A stretch of 64,000 bases of DNA. Origin: Sphagnum compactum. Its lineage: Eukaryota > Bryophyta > Sphagnopsida > Sphagnales. Numbering within the stretch: the stretch's first letter is position 1; the number at the start of each line of letters is the position of its first letter. The notes beneath the pieces are model-generated. The model searched no databases. It was given only the letters and a program-made list of their open reading frames with translations, and was not told the origin of the DNA. Where the stretch lies: the NCBI GenBank assembly GCA_965153455.1, contig OZ234497.1, positions 9,672,001 to 9,736,000 of the forward strand, written 5' to 3'. This document shows, in pieces, positions 49,811-62,271 of the stretch. A program made the position numbers and the translations under genes.

Positions 49811-52312
49811 TAATTATTTAACTTTCTTATTTACTTATATAACTAGTGATGTGAAATAAATAAGTGAAATAAAAATTTGACAAGTTTTGCAACTTTGGAA
49901 AGTGAAGTCCATTGATAAAGACTTGGATTATCATTGGATGTGAAGGGCTCAATTCCTAGTACTTGCAACCTATATACATGTTTAAAGGGTTAGGAAGGTT
50001 AAGTAGGTTATGTTAGACTAGGTTACAACCTACCTACTTGCCTTTTATGACCTACCTAAACCTATATACTACATGTTTACCTACCTACACATAATCATTT
50101 TTTTGATAATCATTTTTTAGAAATAGGGTAAAAATTTGATTAGTCAATGGTCCACTATCCATTAGTCAAAATGACTAATCAAATAGTCCAACATTTTGCC
50201 TATCAAAAAGACCACCCAATCACGATGGAAGATTTCAAATGTACTTGTCCAAATTGACAAAATGGTCTTTTTGATGCTTGTCCAAATGGGGTCCTTTTTG
50301 ACTAAATTATTTAGTAAAGAAAACCATGAATTTTAGTAATGATTATTTCCACCTTTAAATGTGTGTTCATCCACAAACAACCTTGATTCCATTGGTTATT
50401 CACCATCAAACACATTTGCCTATTGTTCGTTGATGAATAATTAGTTTTAGGACTTTTTTTCCCTCTTTCAATGGACACATGTTAGGTTTACATTAATGTC
50501 AAACCTAACTTATCAGTTCGATAAATTACCCAAAAAACGAAAAATAAGTAGGGAGGTTTGAATTGGACCCTAGATACCTTCATTTTGAATTAGCCTCAAA
50601 TTCGAATTTTTGTTCAGAGTGGACTCATTGTAGGTTCAAATTGGTGCCTTAGGGTCACTTTAGTTTAAACTTCTTCAAATTTTTTTAAAAAATGGTTAAA
50701 CCTTCAAATCAAAACCAAATTAAAAAAATAAATTATGTCCAATTTTAGTTTTCAAATGCTAAATTGGAATCAAACCTTGGGTCCAATTTTGGTTACTTTT
50801 AATGCAATAACCAAGGGGTGGTTCCAATTCGGTTCCAAAATTGGCCCTTTTCTTGATTTAGTTCCAATTCCACAATCGGACCCAAACTATGCTCATAAAA
50901 CAATGTCCACTTGGGCGACCGGCCAAAATTGTTGTAAACATTAGTTATTAGACAAAAGATCCACGACAAAGCGAAATAAATATCAATAACGTTTCTTATT
51001 CTTGTGAAAATAAATTACCCCAAGTTGACTAAAGGTAACATCACAGTTGGAATTATTTTGGTGGCAAATAAATGGTAATGAAATCATTTAAAACATTATA
51101 TTCACATATGTGATGTTAGCAAACACAAAAATAGGTTTTGCATCCATGTTGGCAATTGGTGGCAAGTTAATGGTTACTTAATGTTTTGTTAACACCCAAT
51201 AATGTTGAAAATGTATGTCACTATAAATTTGGTGGTAACTTAAAACCCCCATCAATGATATTAGAGCTCAATGTTAATGTAGCACTAGCATTGTTCAACT
51301 TTTTTTACTCTCCTTCAACCCCATTCCCAATGTTCACAACCTCCTTAAGGTCATATCCCTGATTTATGCATATATGATGTCAAAATGCATTAATACCTGG
51401 AATTGACATTGATAAACAATGTTGTGTTCACATGAAATGATGATGTTAGATGACTATAGGAAGGGTGGTGGTAATTTCCCACATGGTTCTTCATGAGATG
51501 GTAGCTAATTGTCAAGGAAGATAACAATTGACCATTTTAACACCATGTGTGATGTTACTTTAAAAGGAAAACGATGAAGGCACATGCTAACAAATCAAGG
51601 ATTGAAAAGGCTTCAAGTGAAGATAAAGGAACAAGTTTCCTACACAATTGTTCAAATACTGGAAGAGGAATAATACAATAAGGAATAAATAAAATTCAAA
51701 ACACTTTTAATTAATAAGGGAACATGTTTATGCATCAAGTAAATAAATGGAACTTGAATTCATTAATGCATATGTGTTTGATGTGATATTATACCTTGTT
51801 TATAAAGCTAAAGTGGTATCTTGCTTGAGTAATAATTTGTAAGATAAGAGAGTAGAAGACTAATGCTTTTTCAACTCGAGAGGGTTGCATCAACAAACTA
51901 AACCCTAAGGAATTTAGAATGGTTAGATGTATGTAATGAATTATTACATGAATTTTAATTGAACTTTGTGTTAAAATGAATATATGTGTATTACATGATT
52001 GTGTTTTGTGTATTATTCTTGCAATTGTGAAAGTTTATTCATGTGAAGAAGTTTGTGGCGGAATACATGTGTAATTAGGTGAAGAAGCTCTAAACATAAG
52101 GGTAGTTTGTTATCCCACATTGTTTTTAAACAAAGAAGAAAAACAAGGATGAATAGAATGTTAAAAATTAACTTAAAAAAATTATTGATGATTAATAAGA
52201 TGTGTTGCTTTCAAATGTACATGCATATCTCCATGTGTGTGCAAGTAAAAACATGATAAAGTAGACTAAACACAATGCCAAAACATGTCTTTTACAACTT
52301 GTCCTATTTGAC
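49811..52312. other. AT-rich intergenic DNA, no gene seen
   Basis: Holds a small CTAC patch (50028-50090) and a patch rich in TTGGTTCCAATT-like words (50640-50900) that resembles 28780-28960. No coding sequence recognised. Confidence 0.45.
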
Positions 52313-52570
52313 TACATCACAAACTTCCCCCCACCATGTATCTATGCCTTTACAACACTTTAACAATGTGTTCAAGGTTAAGTGTTCATAAATTATTGAC
52401 ATAATGTTATTATGACATTGTAACACAATGTTTGATCATCACAATGTGTTACAATGCAATCACAACATCATATCAATGATTATATCAACACCTAATTAAC
52501 ATTTAACCTTGAACACATTGTCAAAGTGTTGTAAAAGTACTAAACCTTGTAGGGGGCAAATTTATGATGT
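52313..52570. mobile_element. Foldback element, about 258 bp, probable MITE
   Basis: The two halves are inverted copies. 52350-52387 (TTTACAACACTTTAACAATG then TGTTCAAGGTTAAGTGTT) pairs with 52498-52536, and CATTGTAACACAATGT near 52416 pairs with ACAATGTGTTACAATG near 52441. Outer ends ACATCACAAACTTCCCCCC and GGGGGCAAATTTATGATGT also match. Middle parts differ by small gaps. A target duplication could not be fixed. Confidence 0.75.
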
Positions 52571-54571
52571 GTAATGTGAAGAAACGACTAGAAAATGACA
52601 TAAGTGATTTTTAAAAAATAAAAAAATGACTATAATTGAATAGGACCAGTTGTAAAAAACATGTTTTGGTGCTGTGAAAAAAAATACTTACCCAAAAGTC
52701 CAATTTTGAAGTGGTAAAATTTTTTACACAAGTAAAAGAATGTAGATTCAACATGATTAAAAATTCGATTATGAAAGTATGGTGCCTCCATTGAATTTAT
52801 GATAAACTGAATAAATTTTTTGAAAAAGTTTAGTATAATAAAAGTAGACAACAAGTATGTTTGATATTGGTTAGTCAAAATTATGTTTAAACGTACTTTT
52901 ACACTAGAAGTTTGACATATTACAATCATTTTATACAAAAGTTGAAATCATACAAGGTGTATTTATAATATAATGAACCATTTAAAACAAGGACTAAGTC
53001 TTTAAAATAAATAAATTACAAAATGTCCTTAAAATAATGCTTTAAAATTGAATAAATAATTATTTTAATCCCTATGAATAAGATGTTTCATCATACTTTC
53101 ATATTAAGGTGTATTTGTAAAAAATCATTAAAATTTCATTTTCAAATCATTTCAACTTCTTTATAAAGTCTTTCAAATAACAAAATAATAATAACTATTG
53201 TTTTAAAAGTCATTTTGAGTATTCCATATTCATTTGATTCATTTCAAATTTATCCAAATGTTCCCATAATATGTTAAGAATATTGTTATACAAGTTATTC
53301 AAAACTTTCAACATTAACTTAAGTAATTCTTATCACAATAGAAATTAAATAGTGATTAGAGTTGAACATGGCTCATTATACTTTTGAATGCACTTTACAA
53401 ATAATTTGAAAAATCTATTAACTAGGAGATGGGAAAATCCAATATTTCATCTACTTTCACTTATTTTGTAAAGTTTGAAACACTTACAAAGTAAACAAAA
53501 ATATTGCATGGAATTTAAATCTTCTTTATTTCAATGCATATTAAACATATGATTCTTCAATATCATTGTAGTAAAACTAAAAAACATGTTCATAGTGATT
53601 ATGAAAATAAATAATGTTTATAAATTTAATAAATTAAAGCTTACTTTATGATTACATTCTGTTTATGCCACAAGTAGATTGCCAGGATTCAGTGTTTGCT
53701 TTAGCATGCCAACCCTAAACCCATGTGCAAGGGTTAATAAAATTATACATGTGTCAATGAACGAAGGTTGAAAGAATGGAAAGGGGAAAATGAATCAAAC
53801 AAATTTCAAAATAAAAGCTGGCATGAATAAGGAAGTTCCTACACATTGCCCACACTTTTGCTCAAACACTCCTTCAAGTTCACTAGTAAAAAGTCAATCA
53901 TGACAAGTGAACGAGAGGTTAATGTGAATTGCCACTAACCTAACAAGATAGAGAGCATGGGAAGAACGAATATGTGTGCCCTATACAACTTGAGGTAAGG
54001 AATAAATGTTTTGAAAATTAAAATGGGAGGTCAAATAATAATGTTAAAATCTAGGAAGGAGAGGACAAAGGAATTTCAACTATGACTTGGGAAATCTTAT
54101 TGAATTGTTGTAGATCCTAGGTCTCCATTGCATAGACTTGGGGTGGCCAATGGTTGCATTCTTGGATAAGAAATAATATCAAATACCTTTGGTATGAATG
54201 AAATTTGAAAGGAAAAAGAACCTTTTGCCTAATTGGGGGTAAAGAACAATTATTTAATATGGGATAATTTGTGGAGGTTGCAACATTTGGGAGCCCTTAT
54301 ATTGGTGTGAAGAGAGTTGGGTTGATTGCATTTTAGGTGTGCTAAAAAAACATTTAATAAGCATGACTAAAAACATGTTTTTGTGAAGAAGTTGTAAAAA
54401 GGCAATGGTGAGATGGATGCTAAGAAACATGCCATTCTTGACTATACATGGTTCCATTAATAAGTAGTACTAAACATGAACAACAAGTTATATTAAGCTT
54501 GATGCAATTGCAAGACAAATGCCAAATCAATAAATATTTCATCAAGTTTTTTTTCCTTTGTATTCGAATTA
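52571..54571. other. AT-rich intergenic DNA, no gene seen
   Basis: Very AT-rich sequence with long A and T runs and no coding family recognised. Confidence 0.45.
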
Positions 54572-54640
54572 TGATGCAATGGTGAGAATAAATGATGTGT
54601 AGAAGATCTTGGGTTCAAATTTTTTTCTCAACAACCCTCT
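54572..54640 (+). mobile_element. Possible tRNA-derived SINE head
   Basis: GATGCAATGGTGAGAATAA resembles a pol III A box, and AGAAGATCTTGGGTTCAAATT (from 54601) resembles the B-box region of plant tRNA-derived SINEs (consensus GGTTCGANNCC). The spacing of about 25-30 bp fits. The B box is decayed (CAAATT) and no tail or duplication was identified. Confidence 0.35.
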
Positions 54641-55207
54641 CCTTCCTTGTATGACATCTTCATTGTTATAGATGGTTTCCATCTTATTTCCTTTGGGGAA
54701 GAAGATGGTTGTTGGGATAAATTTTCCTTTGCAATTTGGCCCCATTTCTTGGGCCAAAAATTGTCCAAAGGAGAAACCTGATGGTGCCCAGAGAAAGGGA
54801 ATTGGGCCCATGCTTTCTTTGGGGAGTTTGGCCACATTTGTTAAGCCTGAACAAAGTGGCATGCACTGATCCCTACAGGACACAAGTTTTCCAGATTCAT
54901 CAAAGAACTCTGATTTTACCAGAAAGCTGTGTAGCCTACCAGTGATTTTTTTTGCCCCCAATTTTCTGATGATTTAGCCTTAAATGGCAACAGGACAGGT
55001 GAGACCAGTGGCTTTTTCTTTGGGCGAAATTTCGGCAAATTTCGACCTGACAAATATGATTTTAACCTATGCAAAGGATTTTCCATGAAAAAAATGGCCC
55101 AAAGTCGCCAGATTTCGGAAAACAAAAAAGTTTCCAGATGGCCAGATTTTTATGATAAATTCCAGTAGGTAGCCAAGAATATAGAAGGATCCTGTTTTTT
55201 TTTTCCA

Positions 55208-55549
55208 CTTTCATATTTAGTCCATAGCCAAATCTGGCTAAATCATCTTATGGATGAGCGCCACTTCAGCTACATCAGAAAATTGAAAAAAGCTTTTTTC
55301 GGTGAATTTTTTCAAAATTTTCACCAAAAAGAAAAGCCTTTGTACTTGTCGCAGTCCCAAAACCGATTTCGCATTTTGGCGAAATTTCGCACCCAAAAAA
55401 GACGTTGCTGTGTAAATGGAAGCTTGATATCAAAACTGTTTTGGGGGGGGGGGGGGGGTGTGTGTGTGTGGATTTTTGTGTTATAGCCAAAGTGGCGATA
55501 ATCCACAGGAGGATTTAGCCAAATTTGACTATTAGCTAAATATGAAAGC
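55208..55549. mobile_element. Foldback element, about 340 bp, with 60-bp inverted ends
   Basis: CTTTCATATTTAGTCCATAG and the following CAAATCTGGCTAAATCATC, GGATGAGCGCCACTT (55208-55272) match the reverse complement of 55486-55549 at roughly four positions in five. The centre holds a G-run joined to a TG-run (55443-55470). The related GGCTAAATCCTTCTATGGAT at 61571-61590 suggests a second, partial family member. Confidence 0.7.
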
Positions 55550-56134
55550 AACTTTATATATTTTGTCTCCCTACTTGAACTGTGTATAGAATTCTGGCGA
55601 TTTTTCTCAAGTTTTGGTCCGATTCTGGCTATTGAAATCTCAGAAAAAGCATGATTTTAGCATGATTTCAATTTTTAATATAGCATTTCGGCTAAATATA
55701 GCCATCAAAAAAAGGCTGCTACAGCATCAAGGTACTGATCTTGCAAGCATAATTTTCTGAATGCAAACAAGTCTAAGTTACTGATTATTTCTATTAATAA
55801 TATCATTGCATTATTAATATCTCAGCCCAATAGCACACACTGATTCCAAAGATACAATAAACCATGTGCTAATATCATTGGAATATTCCTCTCCTAAAAA
55901 TTACCCAATATATATAAAAAGATAAAAGAAATAATTATCATGTTGTTGTGAACTGGATTAGTGGTTTTCTTCTTTTTCACGCTGTTTCTTTTTTCAATTT
56001 TTGGGCTTTGTACAAATGGCAAACTTTAGCTTGAAAAAACACAATTGACTCTGAACAAAACATGTTTTCCTAAGTTTTTCTTGATTTAAAAAATTGATTC
56101 CCAGAAGAAACTCTTGGGAGTGTGCATGCATTCA

Positions 56135-56264
56135 CACTAAAAGAAAAACTCCATTTTTCGACTTCTCTTAAGTGACTAAAAGTGTCTTTTGCGATAAAAA
56201 ACAGTCGCAAAAGACACTTTTAGTCGCCTAAGACAAGTCGAAAAATGGGATTTTTCTTTTAGTG
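56135..56264. mobile_element. 130-bp CACTA-ended foldback MITE with TCA duplication
   Basis: Two 60-nt arms (56135-56194 and 56205-56264) are inverted copies with five mismatches, separated by a 10-nt loop. The ends read CACTAAAAGAAAAA and TTTTTCTTTTAGTG, and both flanks are TCA (56132-56134 and 56265-56267), a perfect 3-bp duplication as made by CACTA/EnSpm transposases. No coding capacity, so it would need an autonomous partner elsewhere. Confidence 0.88.
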
Positions 56265-56267
56265 TCA

Positions 56268-57357
56268 TGGCAACCTACCAAAAGAAAAAGATTTAAAATT
56301 TTTATTATTTTTTTGCCCCCATACCTATTCAAATTGATTCCTTTCATTTTTCAACAGGAAAGGAAAAGGAACAATATGTTGAATGGGGGGGACCAAGCGA
56401 ATCAAAGTTTGAAACCCTAGATCCTTGATTCCCATGTCCCGATGAAGATCTGGAGTATAGACAGAACACGATGTGGGAGGCCTAGTCAATATTCATATTA
56501 AGCTTCTCCATTTCCTGAACCGAATGTGACAAAAATAAGCACAAAAAATATCAGCCCAGGTTTGTTGGGAACATGGATTTCCAATGACCTGAAAAACTCC
56601 CAAACATGGGCAAAGTTTGTATCACTCTCAATGCATGGAATTCCCTATTTGTGGGGGGAGTTTTTTTTAAGGTTATTTGTGTGTGTGTGTGTGTTTTTTG
56701 GGTTTGGTTTGGGTGGCGGGAGGTGGTAGTGGGGGAGGGGGCGGGGGTTCAAAATCACCATGAATGCCAAAGCTTGTGGGACCCAATTTGACCCAAAAGA
56801 TCATGCTCATTGGTTAATGTTTCCCAAAAGAAGCTACAACCCAACTCTTTGTCCCAAGCACAATTCTCTCTTCACTTCAGCCAACAGACAACACCTCTAC
56901 AACTGAATTAAAGTTTGGAGATGATGACTCATGGTGGGAAAAGCTGGTTGCAAAATTTGTGATTGATCAAAGTTTTTTTCTTTTTAAAGCCTTAACATGC
57001 TCGACAATAACACTTTCTCTTTTTAGGGACCTTTCAAAGTGGCATGTGATTTTATATGGCTCTCAATTCATATATGTTTTCCTTCGTTTGAATAATTCAT
57101 CAGATAACAAATGGTTTGATTTGAAAAAAATTATCTTGAAGCGTTTGCATCATCATATTATTGTCAACACTTTTTTTTGGAAAGGATATCTAAGATCCAT
57201 TATGCTTGAATTTGATCATGTTCGAACTTAGAGGCGCACATTTGATTTATAGTTCAATTAGTTTTCTTAACCTTTTGCAATTTTTTCCCACAATGCTTTG
57301 AACATGACTTGGACAACCCCATCCTTAAATTGTAGGTTTCCTTGATGTGTGTGCACA
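56268..57357. other. Intergenic, no gene seen
   Basis: Contains a TG-run (56680-56696) and a short open frame at 56959-57231 with no family features. It may be unrelated sequence beside the retroelement remnant that starts near 57358. Confidence 0.4.
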
Positions 57358-58003
57358 CATCCCATCGACCTTATGGTCATACATCTCTTACGTTACGCTC
57401 ATGACAATGAACGCATGGGAGTCCATGATGTAATTTGTGACATCTTTGTTACAATTACATGAGATGTTGATTCTCACGTCGAACAAGAACAATCACATGC
57501 ACTTTTTTTAATCATGTTCAACTCCTTTTGTTGATGAGTCGACATTATGCTCATCAAAGATGGCATTTGCACCTTCGTTGATGTTGTCATTGCAACCCAA
57601 TGCAAACATATTTACTTCCTCAATCTTGTGCAACTCAAGGATTTGTTTTCTTGGATATAGCTCAAGCCAAAGAAAGGAATTCTCACAACCAACACCTCAT
57701 TGATCAATTTCTCCTTTTAACAATACACAAATAGACTTATGTGTTTTTACACGATTGTGCCAATGATTTGGAATTTGAAAGGCCTAGAAGGCTTTTGTCT
57801 TTTTGTCTTGGTTACTTTTTTTCGTCAAAAAATTTGAATCACATTGTAAAAGATGCAAGCATTTTCCATCTTAAATCGGGTAACTATAAGCTTAATTACT
57901 TCTCGACTTCCACCCCTTTGGAACACATCTCCCATTGTCACGGTCGACCTATGGCAGACAATCGATTTTTGACATGGAGAGATTTTAACATCTAGTTTGA
58001 GCT
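57358..58003 (+). pseudogene. Decayed retroelement polyprotein C-terminal remnant
   Basis: In one frame the plus strand reads HPIDLMVIHLLRYAHDNERM, then DVDSHVEQEQSHALF, FNSFC, VDIMLIKDGICTFVDVVIAT, MIWNLKGLEG, LVTFFRQKI and TSRLPPLWNT with VTVDLWQTIDF. I recall this block order from a repeated hypothetical/RT-associated protein found many times in plant genomes, probably a LINE-type element downstream of its reverse transcriptase. At least eight in-frame stops show it is dead. The exact element class is uncertain, because the RT palm motifs are not present in this window. Confidence 0.5.
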
Positions 58004-59748
58004 TAACTTGTGTCCTATAAATTCTCCCTTTTGCGTATGTACATTTTCCAAAGTCACAATGTGTATAAATAAAGTTTTGCAGGGTTTCATCAAGAAGAAG
58101 GTTGCAAAACAAAACAAGAATAAGTTTTTTTTTAAAAGCAAACAAAAACCAGGTGACCCTCTTACACCACCAGAAGAGAATATATAAGCTCACAGAAAAG
58201 AAAAGGGCAAAGGTGAAGGGGGAGGACCCAAGCCCTCGTGATGCTACCAATAGCAAGTAACAGAAAACCAACAAATCAGACATGAGGAGCTGAGATGGGT
58301 GGGTCCATGTGATTAGGAGGGGTAGGCTAGGTCCACAAGGTTTGCTGGTACCTATGTCATGGTACACAAAACTGGCCAGGGTGAACTAGCACCTACTGAT
58401 GCAGCCGAAGGGATGGATGGTAAGTGGTCAGGAAACAGTTTCGTGTTGGGTTCCAGTTCACTAAATAACCAGGGTGGTTAGCTTGGTTCCTTTGTTTTTC
58501 AACGACCTACCTGCTAACAAGCCTATTGCTAACCCAAAAGGTTGTTAGTAAGTAGGTAAGTAAAAAAAAAATCCCTTAAGTAGCTACATATAAATTCTCT
58601 ACTTATTTAGTAGTAACATATTTTCCTACCTACCTGTGTGTGTGTGTGTCTCTCTCTATTACATATAGTAAAGGACATCGGGATGAAATGAAGCTTTCCA
58701 TCCATCCGTCCGTCATCCATCCAAACAGAACAAATATATATTTGAAAAAGGAAAAAAACTAGAAAAAAAAAAAAACAGAAAAACACTTTAACAATTAGAA
58801 ACTTTTTGTAAACACTTAAACATGAAACGAAAAAGGGAAATATAGTAAAATAATCTTAAAAGAAAATTAAAAAATAGATGACAAAAAATAAGAAACAAAA
58901 CAGAGAGCAAAAGAAACAGAAAAAAAATCATACTTGAAAAAAAAAAGAGGTTTGTCTTCTTTTTCCAAACTTCAAACCTGCATCTAATCAAACAAAAATA
59001 AAAAATTTATTTTATTTTATTTTTATTATAAAACATATTAGAAAAACTAGAATTTTTTGGGAAAAGAAAATAGAAAGTAAATAAATTAATAAATGCATAA
59101 AAATAGAAAAAAAATGAAGATAGACAAAATAAGAATAGAAAAAATCAAAACATGAAACAAACATAAACAAAAAAAAGTAAAAACACAAAAACTATAAAAA
59201 AGGAATGGAAACAAATGAAACAAGGAAAGGGAAATACAGTAAAATCATTTAAAAAGAAAAAAAATTACATAAAAGAAGAAACCAAATAAAGAGTAGAAAA
59301 TAAGAAAAAATAAAACTTATAATAATGAAGAAAAACCCTACTTGAAAAAGAATGAGGTGTGTCTTCTTTCTCCAAACTTCAAACTTGCATCCAAATAAAC
59401 AAAAATACAAAAGTGAAAAAGAAACACTTTAGTTTTATATACAAAATAATAATAAAAACAGAAAACACATAATTTAAAAAAAAAAGAGAAGATAAAAGCT
59501 TATTAAAAAAAACTAAAACATGAACCTAACATTGTTGAAATAACACACCTGTGCATTAGGCACGGGGTTCAAACTAGTATATATATATATATAGGACCTA
59601 CTTCTTACAGAATGGGTTACCATAGTGAAACCAGAGATTAACCCAGTGGAAAGTTCATCCTAAATTGAGCCATAAATGGCATCCAGTGGATGGTGAGCTA
59701 CTGGGTGGTCACTGCTGGTTCACTTTGGACCACAAAACCCAGAAACAA

Positions 59749-59781
<33 letters not shown>

Positions 59782-59940
59782 AAAGAGATCATGCAATCCA
59801 AACAATGAGGAGCCCGTGCATGATTTTGTACATACTTGTCTCGTTTCCTTGCAACAAAACAAAAGAACATTATTATGGTTATTAAATTGTAGCCAGGGGA
59901 AAAAGAGAATTAAGAGGCCCCATACGTACCAGTACCTAGT
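58004..59940. other. Intergenic, no gene seen
   Basis: Extremely A-rich from about 58740 to 59520, with an internal duplication: the CTTGAAAAA...TCTTCTTTCTCCAAACTTC block at 58932-58990 recurs at 59341-59395. Also a TG run (58635-58650), a CATC/CCGT patch (58698-58722), a TA run (59578-59592) and a GA run (59750-59782). Confidence 0.5.
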
Positions 59941-62140
59941 TACCCCCCCCCCCCAACCACTTTAACCACCTGCCCTCCCGCGTGCCCAATCAACGACTCC
60001 CTATCATCATCAGGGCCCCACCGCGGTCCTTTTTGTGAAATTCTCGTCACGTCAGTGGACGGCCTCAAATGTCGGTCGAATCAGATCCAACGGTTATGAG
60101 TGTTGGCTGGAGAGTCCCCCCCCCAAAAAAAAGAAACCATTGTACCTAGTACTTTTACAATATCCATTATTCTCCCTCTGTGCCCGTCCGGGATTGTCTG
60201 TCACTACATGCTCCACATACATCCATCCGATGTGGGCTTTTTTACATCATTCAACGGGAAAGATTTAGCCACGTTTACCAGTTGCTCTATTTTTAAGAAA
60301 ATTCTGTACTTACCTACGAACCCACCTACCTACCTACCTTCCTGCGTATCTACCTGCTACTTATCTACCTGCTTAGTTGTACTTGGCCTTTTTGCTTTTG
60401 GGGGACATGTGATGGATGGATGAATGAATGCCAGGCTAAATGCCGCACTAGTGCTTTTCCTTGATATCCGCTGCATTAAAAGGACAGGTTACCCCCCCCC
60501 CCAACTTAGGAAATGATGCGGGAAGCCCGGAGGTTATTCGGCTACAGCCAATCGGAGTGCGCTGATATTCCCAATCATGAAACTAGTAACCATGAAAGTT
60601 GCAACTTCCCCCCCCCCCCCCCCGCCCCCAAAGACAAAAAAACAGAGGGGTCAGCGATTTAGGGTTAGGTGAGTGAATAAGTTAGGTCGGTTTGGAAAAA
60701 TAGAAAGTGTGCAACCCCCTCTCCGTCCCCCACCATCCCTCCCATTCAACCCTTCTCTTTTTCTTTTTGAAAAAAATTTCAAATTGCAACCAATAAAATG
60801 TGGATAATTTTGGGTTGGTCCTTGGTACCTATAATAATAGACAGATGGTCGGTCAGCATGTGGGCTTCCAGGGTTTTTTTTTCTTTCCCCTTTCAATTTT
60901 GTGGTATTGAAAATTTGGTGAATCTTTCCAACAAAATAGTAAATTAGTGGATTAAAAAAATCCCACCTTTTCCCACTTATTCTATGGGCAAAATATATAT
61001 ATATATACTGGTGGGTTGTAATGATAAGATTTTTTTTTTGAATTTTTTTTCTTGATAATAGGCAAGTATTATACAAAGACCTACTACTACTACCAATAAA
61101 AGTAGGTCCACTAGAACAACCTTTGTTTTGATTTGTTTTCAGTTTTTTTATCAACAAGGTCAGGATTTGTTGAATAGTTCAACTTACATGACCCTGCCAA
61201 TTCAGCAAAGAGAGCATCCCATAATTACAACCCATGTATTATAATACAGAAATGCATATTGCACATATTACAATATTTACAATTTTAATTATCTTTTGTG
61301 TGTCAAAAAAGGGGAAAAAGGGGGGGGGCATACAGTGTCTCATGGGAGCATTCAATAACAAATTCACTTCACAGTGTTGCAAAATCTGAAAATGAGCTAC
61401 TACCCTCTCAAAGAGTGCTTTTTGAGAAAAAAATTTCAAGAATTTCACCACAAACATAGGGGAAAAGAAAAAAGAAAAAGGCTGAGTGGTTCTACATATA
61501 GACAAAAAAAAAGTAGCAGGATTCTAAAAAATCCTTTTGAATTCCCATGAGGGGTGTGTGTAACCAAACCTGGCTAAATCCTTCTATGGATGGTTGGTCA
61601 CAAGGGAAAAGAAAAGAAAAAAACATTGCATGGGAGAGTGGGGAAGGGGATGAGGATGTTGGCACAAAAGCTTTTCACAATTTATTAAATACTTACTTAC
61701 TTTTGTGTTAAAGGGAAGAGTGCAGAGTGCACTTTTCAGTAGTAAGGGGAACATGCAAGCAACAGGAGTGGAGATATTGAAAGTGGAATAAAGTGAAGAA
61801 GAAGAAGAAGACAAGCAAAAGTCCATATGCTAGCGAAAAACAGAACAAAAGCTTAAAGCAAAGTGAGAGAGAGAGAGAGAGAACACCTTCGAACCTGCTC
61901 GTTGAAACCCCAGGCCCCAGGGTTTAAAAGTGATATCATAACACACTGCCTGCTGTATACCAGACACAGAAACTACCGTACTGGTGAGTTTCTGGCAACG
62001 GGGTTGAGAGGGCCTAAATACCGGCCGTGAAGGAAGAAGGATCAACCATTTTGCATGCATGGGTTTGTTGGCTTTTAACTTTTAACCTTAGGTGCTTACG
62101 TTCTCCAACACAACTGATACCACCACCCCCCCCCCCCCTT
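59941..62140. other. GC-mixed intergenic stretch with clustered poly-C runs
   Basis: Poly-C runs occur at 59943-59954, 60116-60124, 60492-60502, 60608-60623 and 62126-62138, and a G-run at about 61320-61328. Other repeats are CTAC units (60315-60370), GA at 61865-61882 and GAA/GAAG near 61795-61812. No coding family was recognised; the stretch between 60000 and 60560 is less AT-rich and could be a promoter of something outside my recognition. Confidence 0.5.
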
Positions 62141-62225
62141 TCCCAAACAAAAGTTATTCAGAGGTTGAATTTGGAGGTGTGATGAGTATGGTGAGATTCA
62201 TTCCTGTGTCTGGTATGCAGCAGGC
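61948..62225. repeat. 22-bp inverted repeat pair
   Basis: GCCTGCTGTATACCAGACAC plus AG at 61948-61969 matches the reverse complement of 62204-62225 in 21 of 22 positions, with 234 nt between. Confidence 0.8.
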
Positions 62226-62271
62226 CATATAATAATTTACAATATCACTAGTCTTTCACGTGGTTTCAATA

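Noticed and set aside
57825-58367. 180-codon minus-strand frame
   Set aside because: Antisense to the retroelement remnant at 57358-58003 and without motifs of its own.
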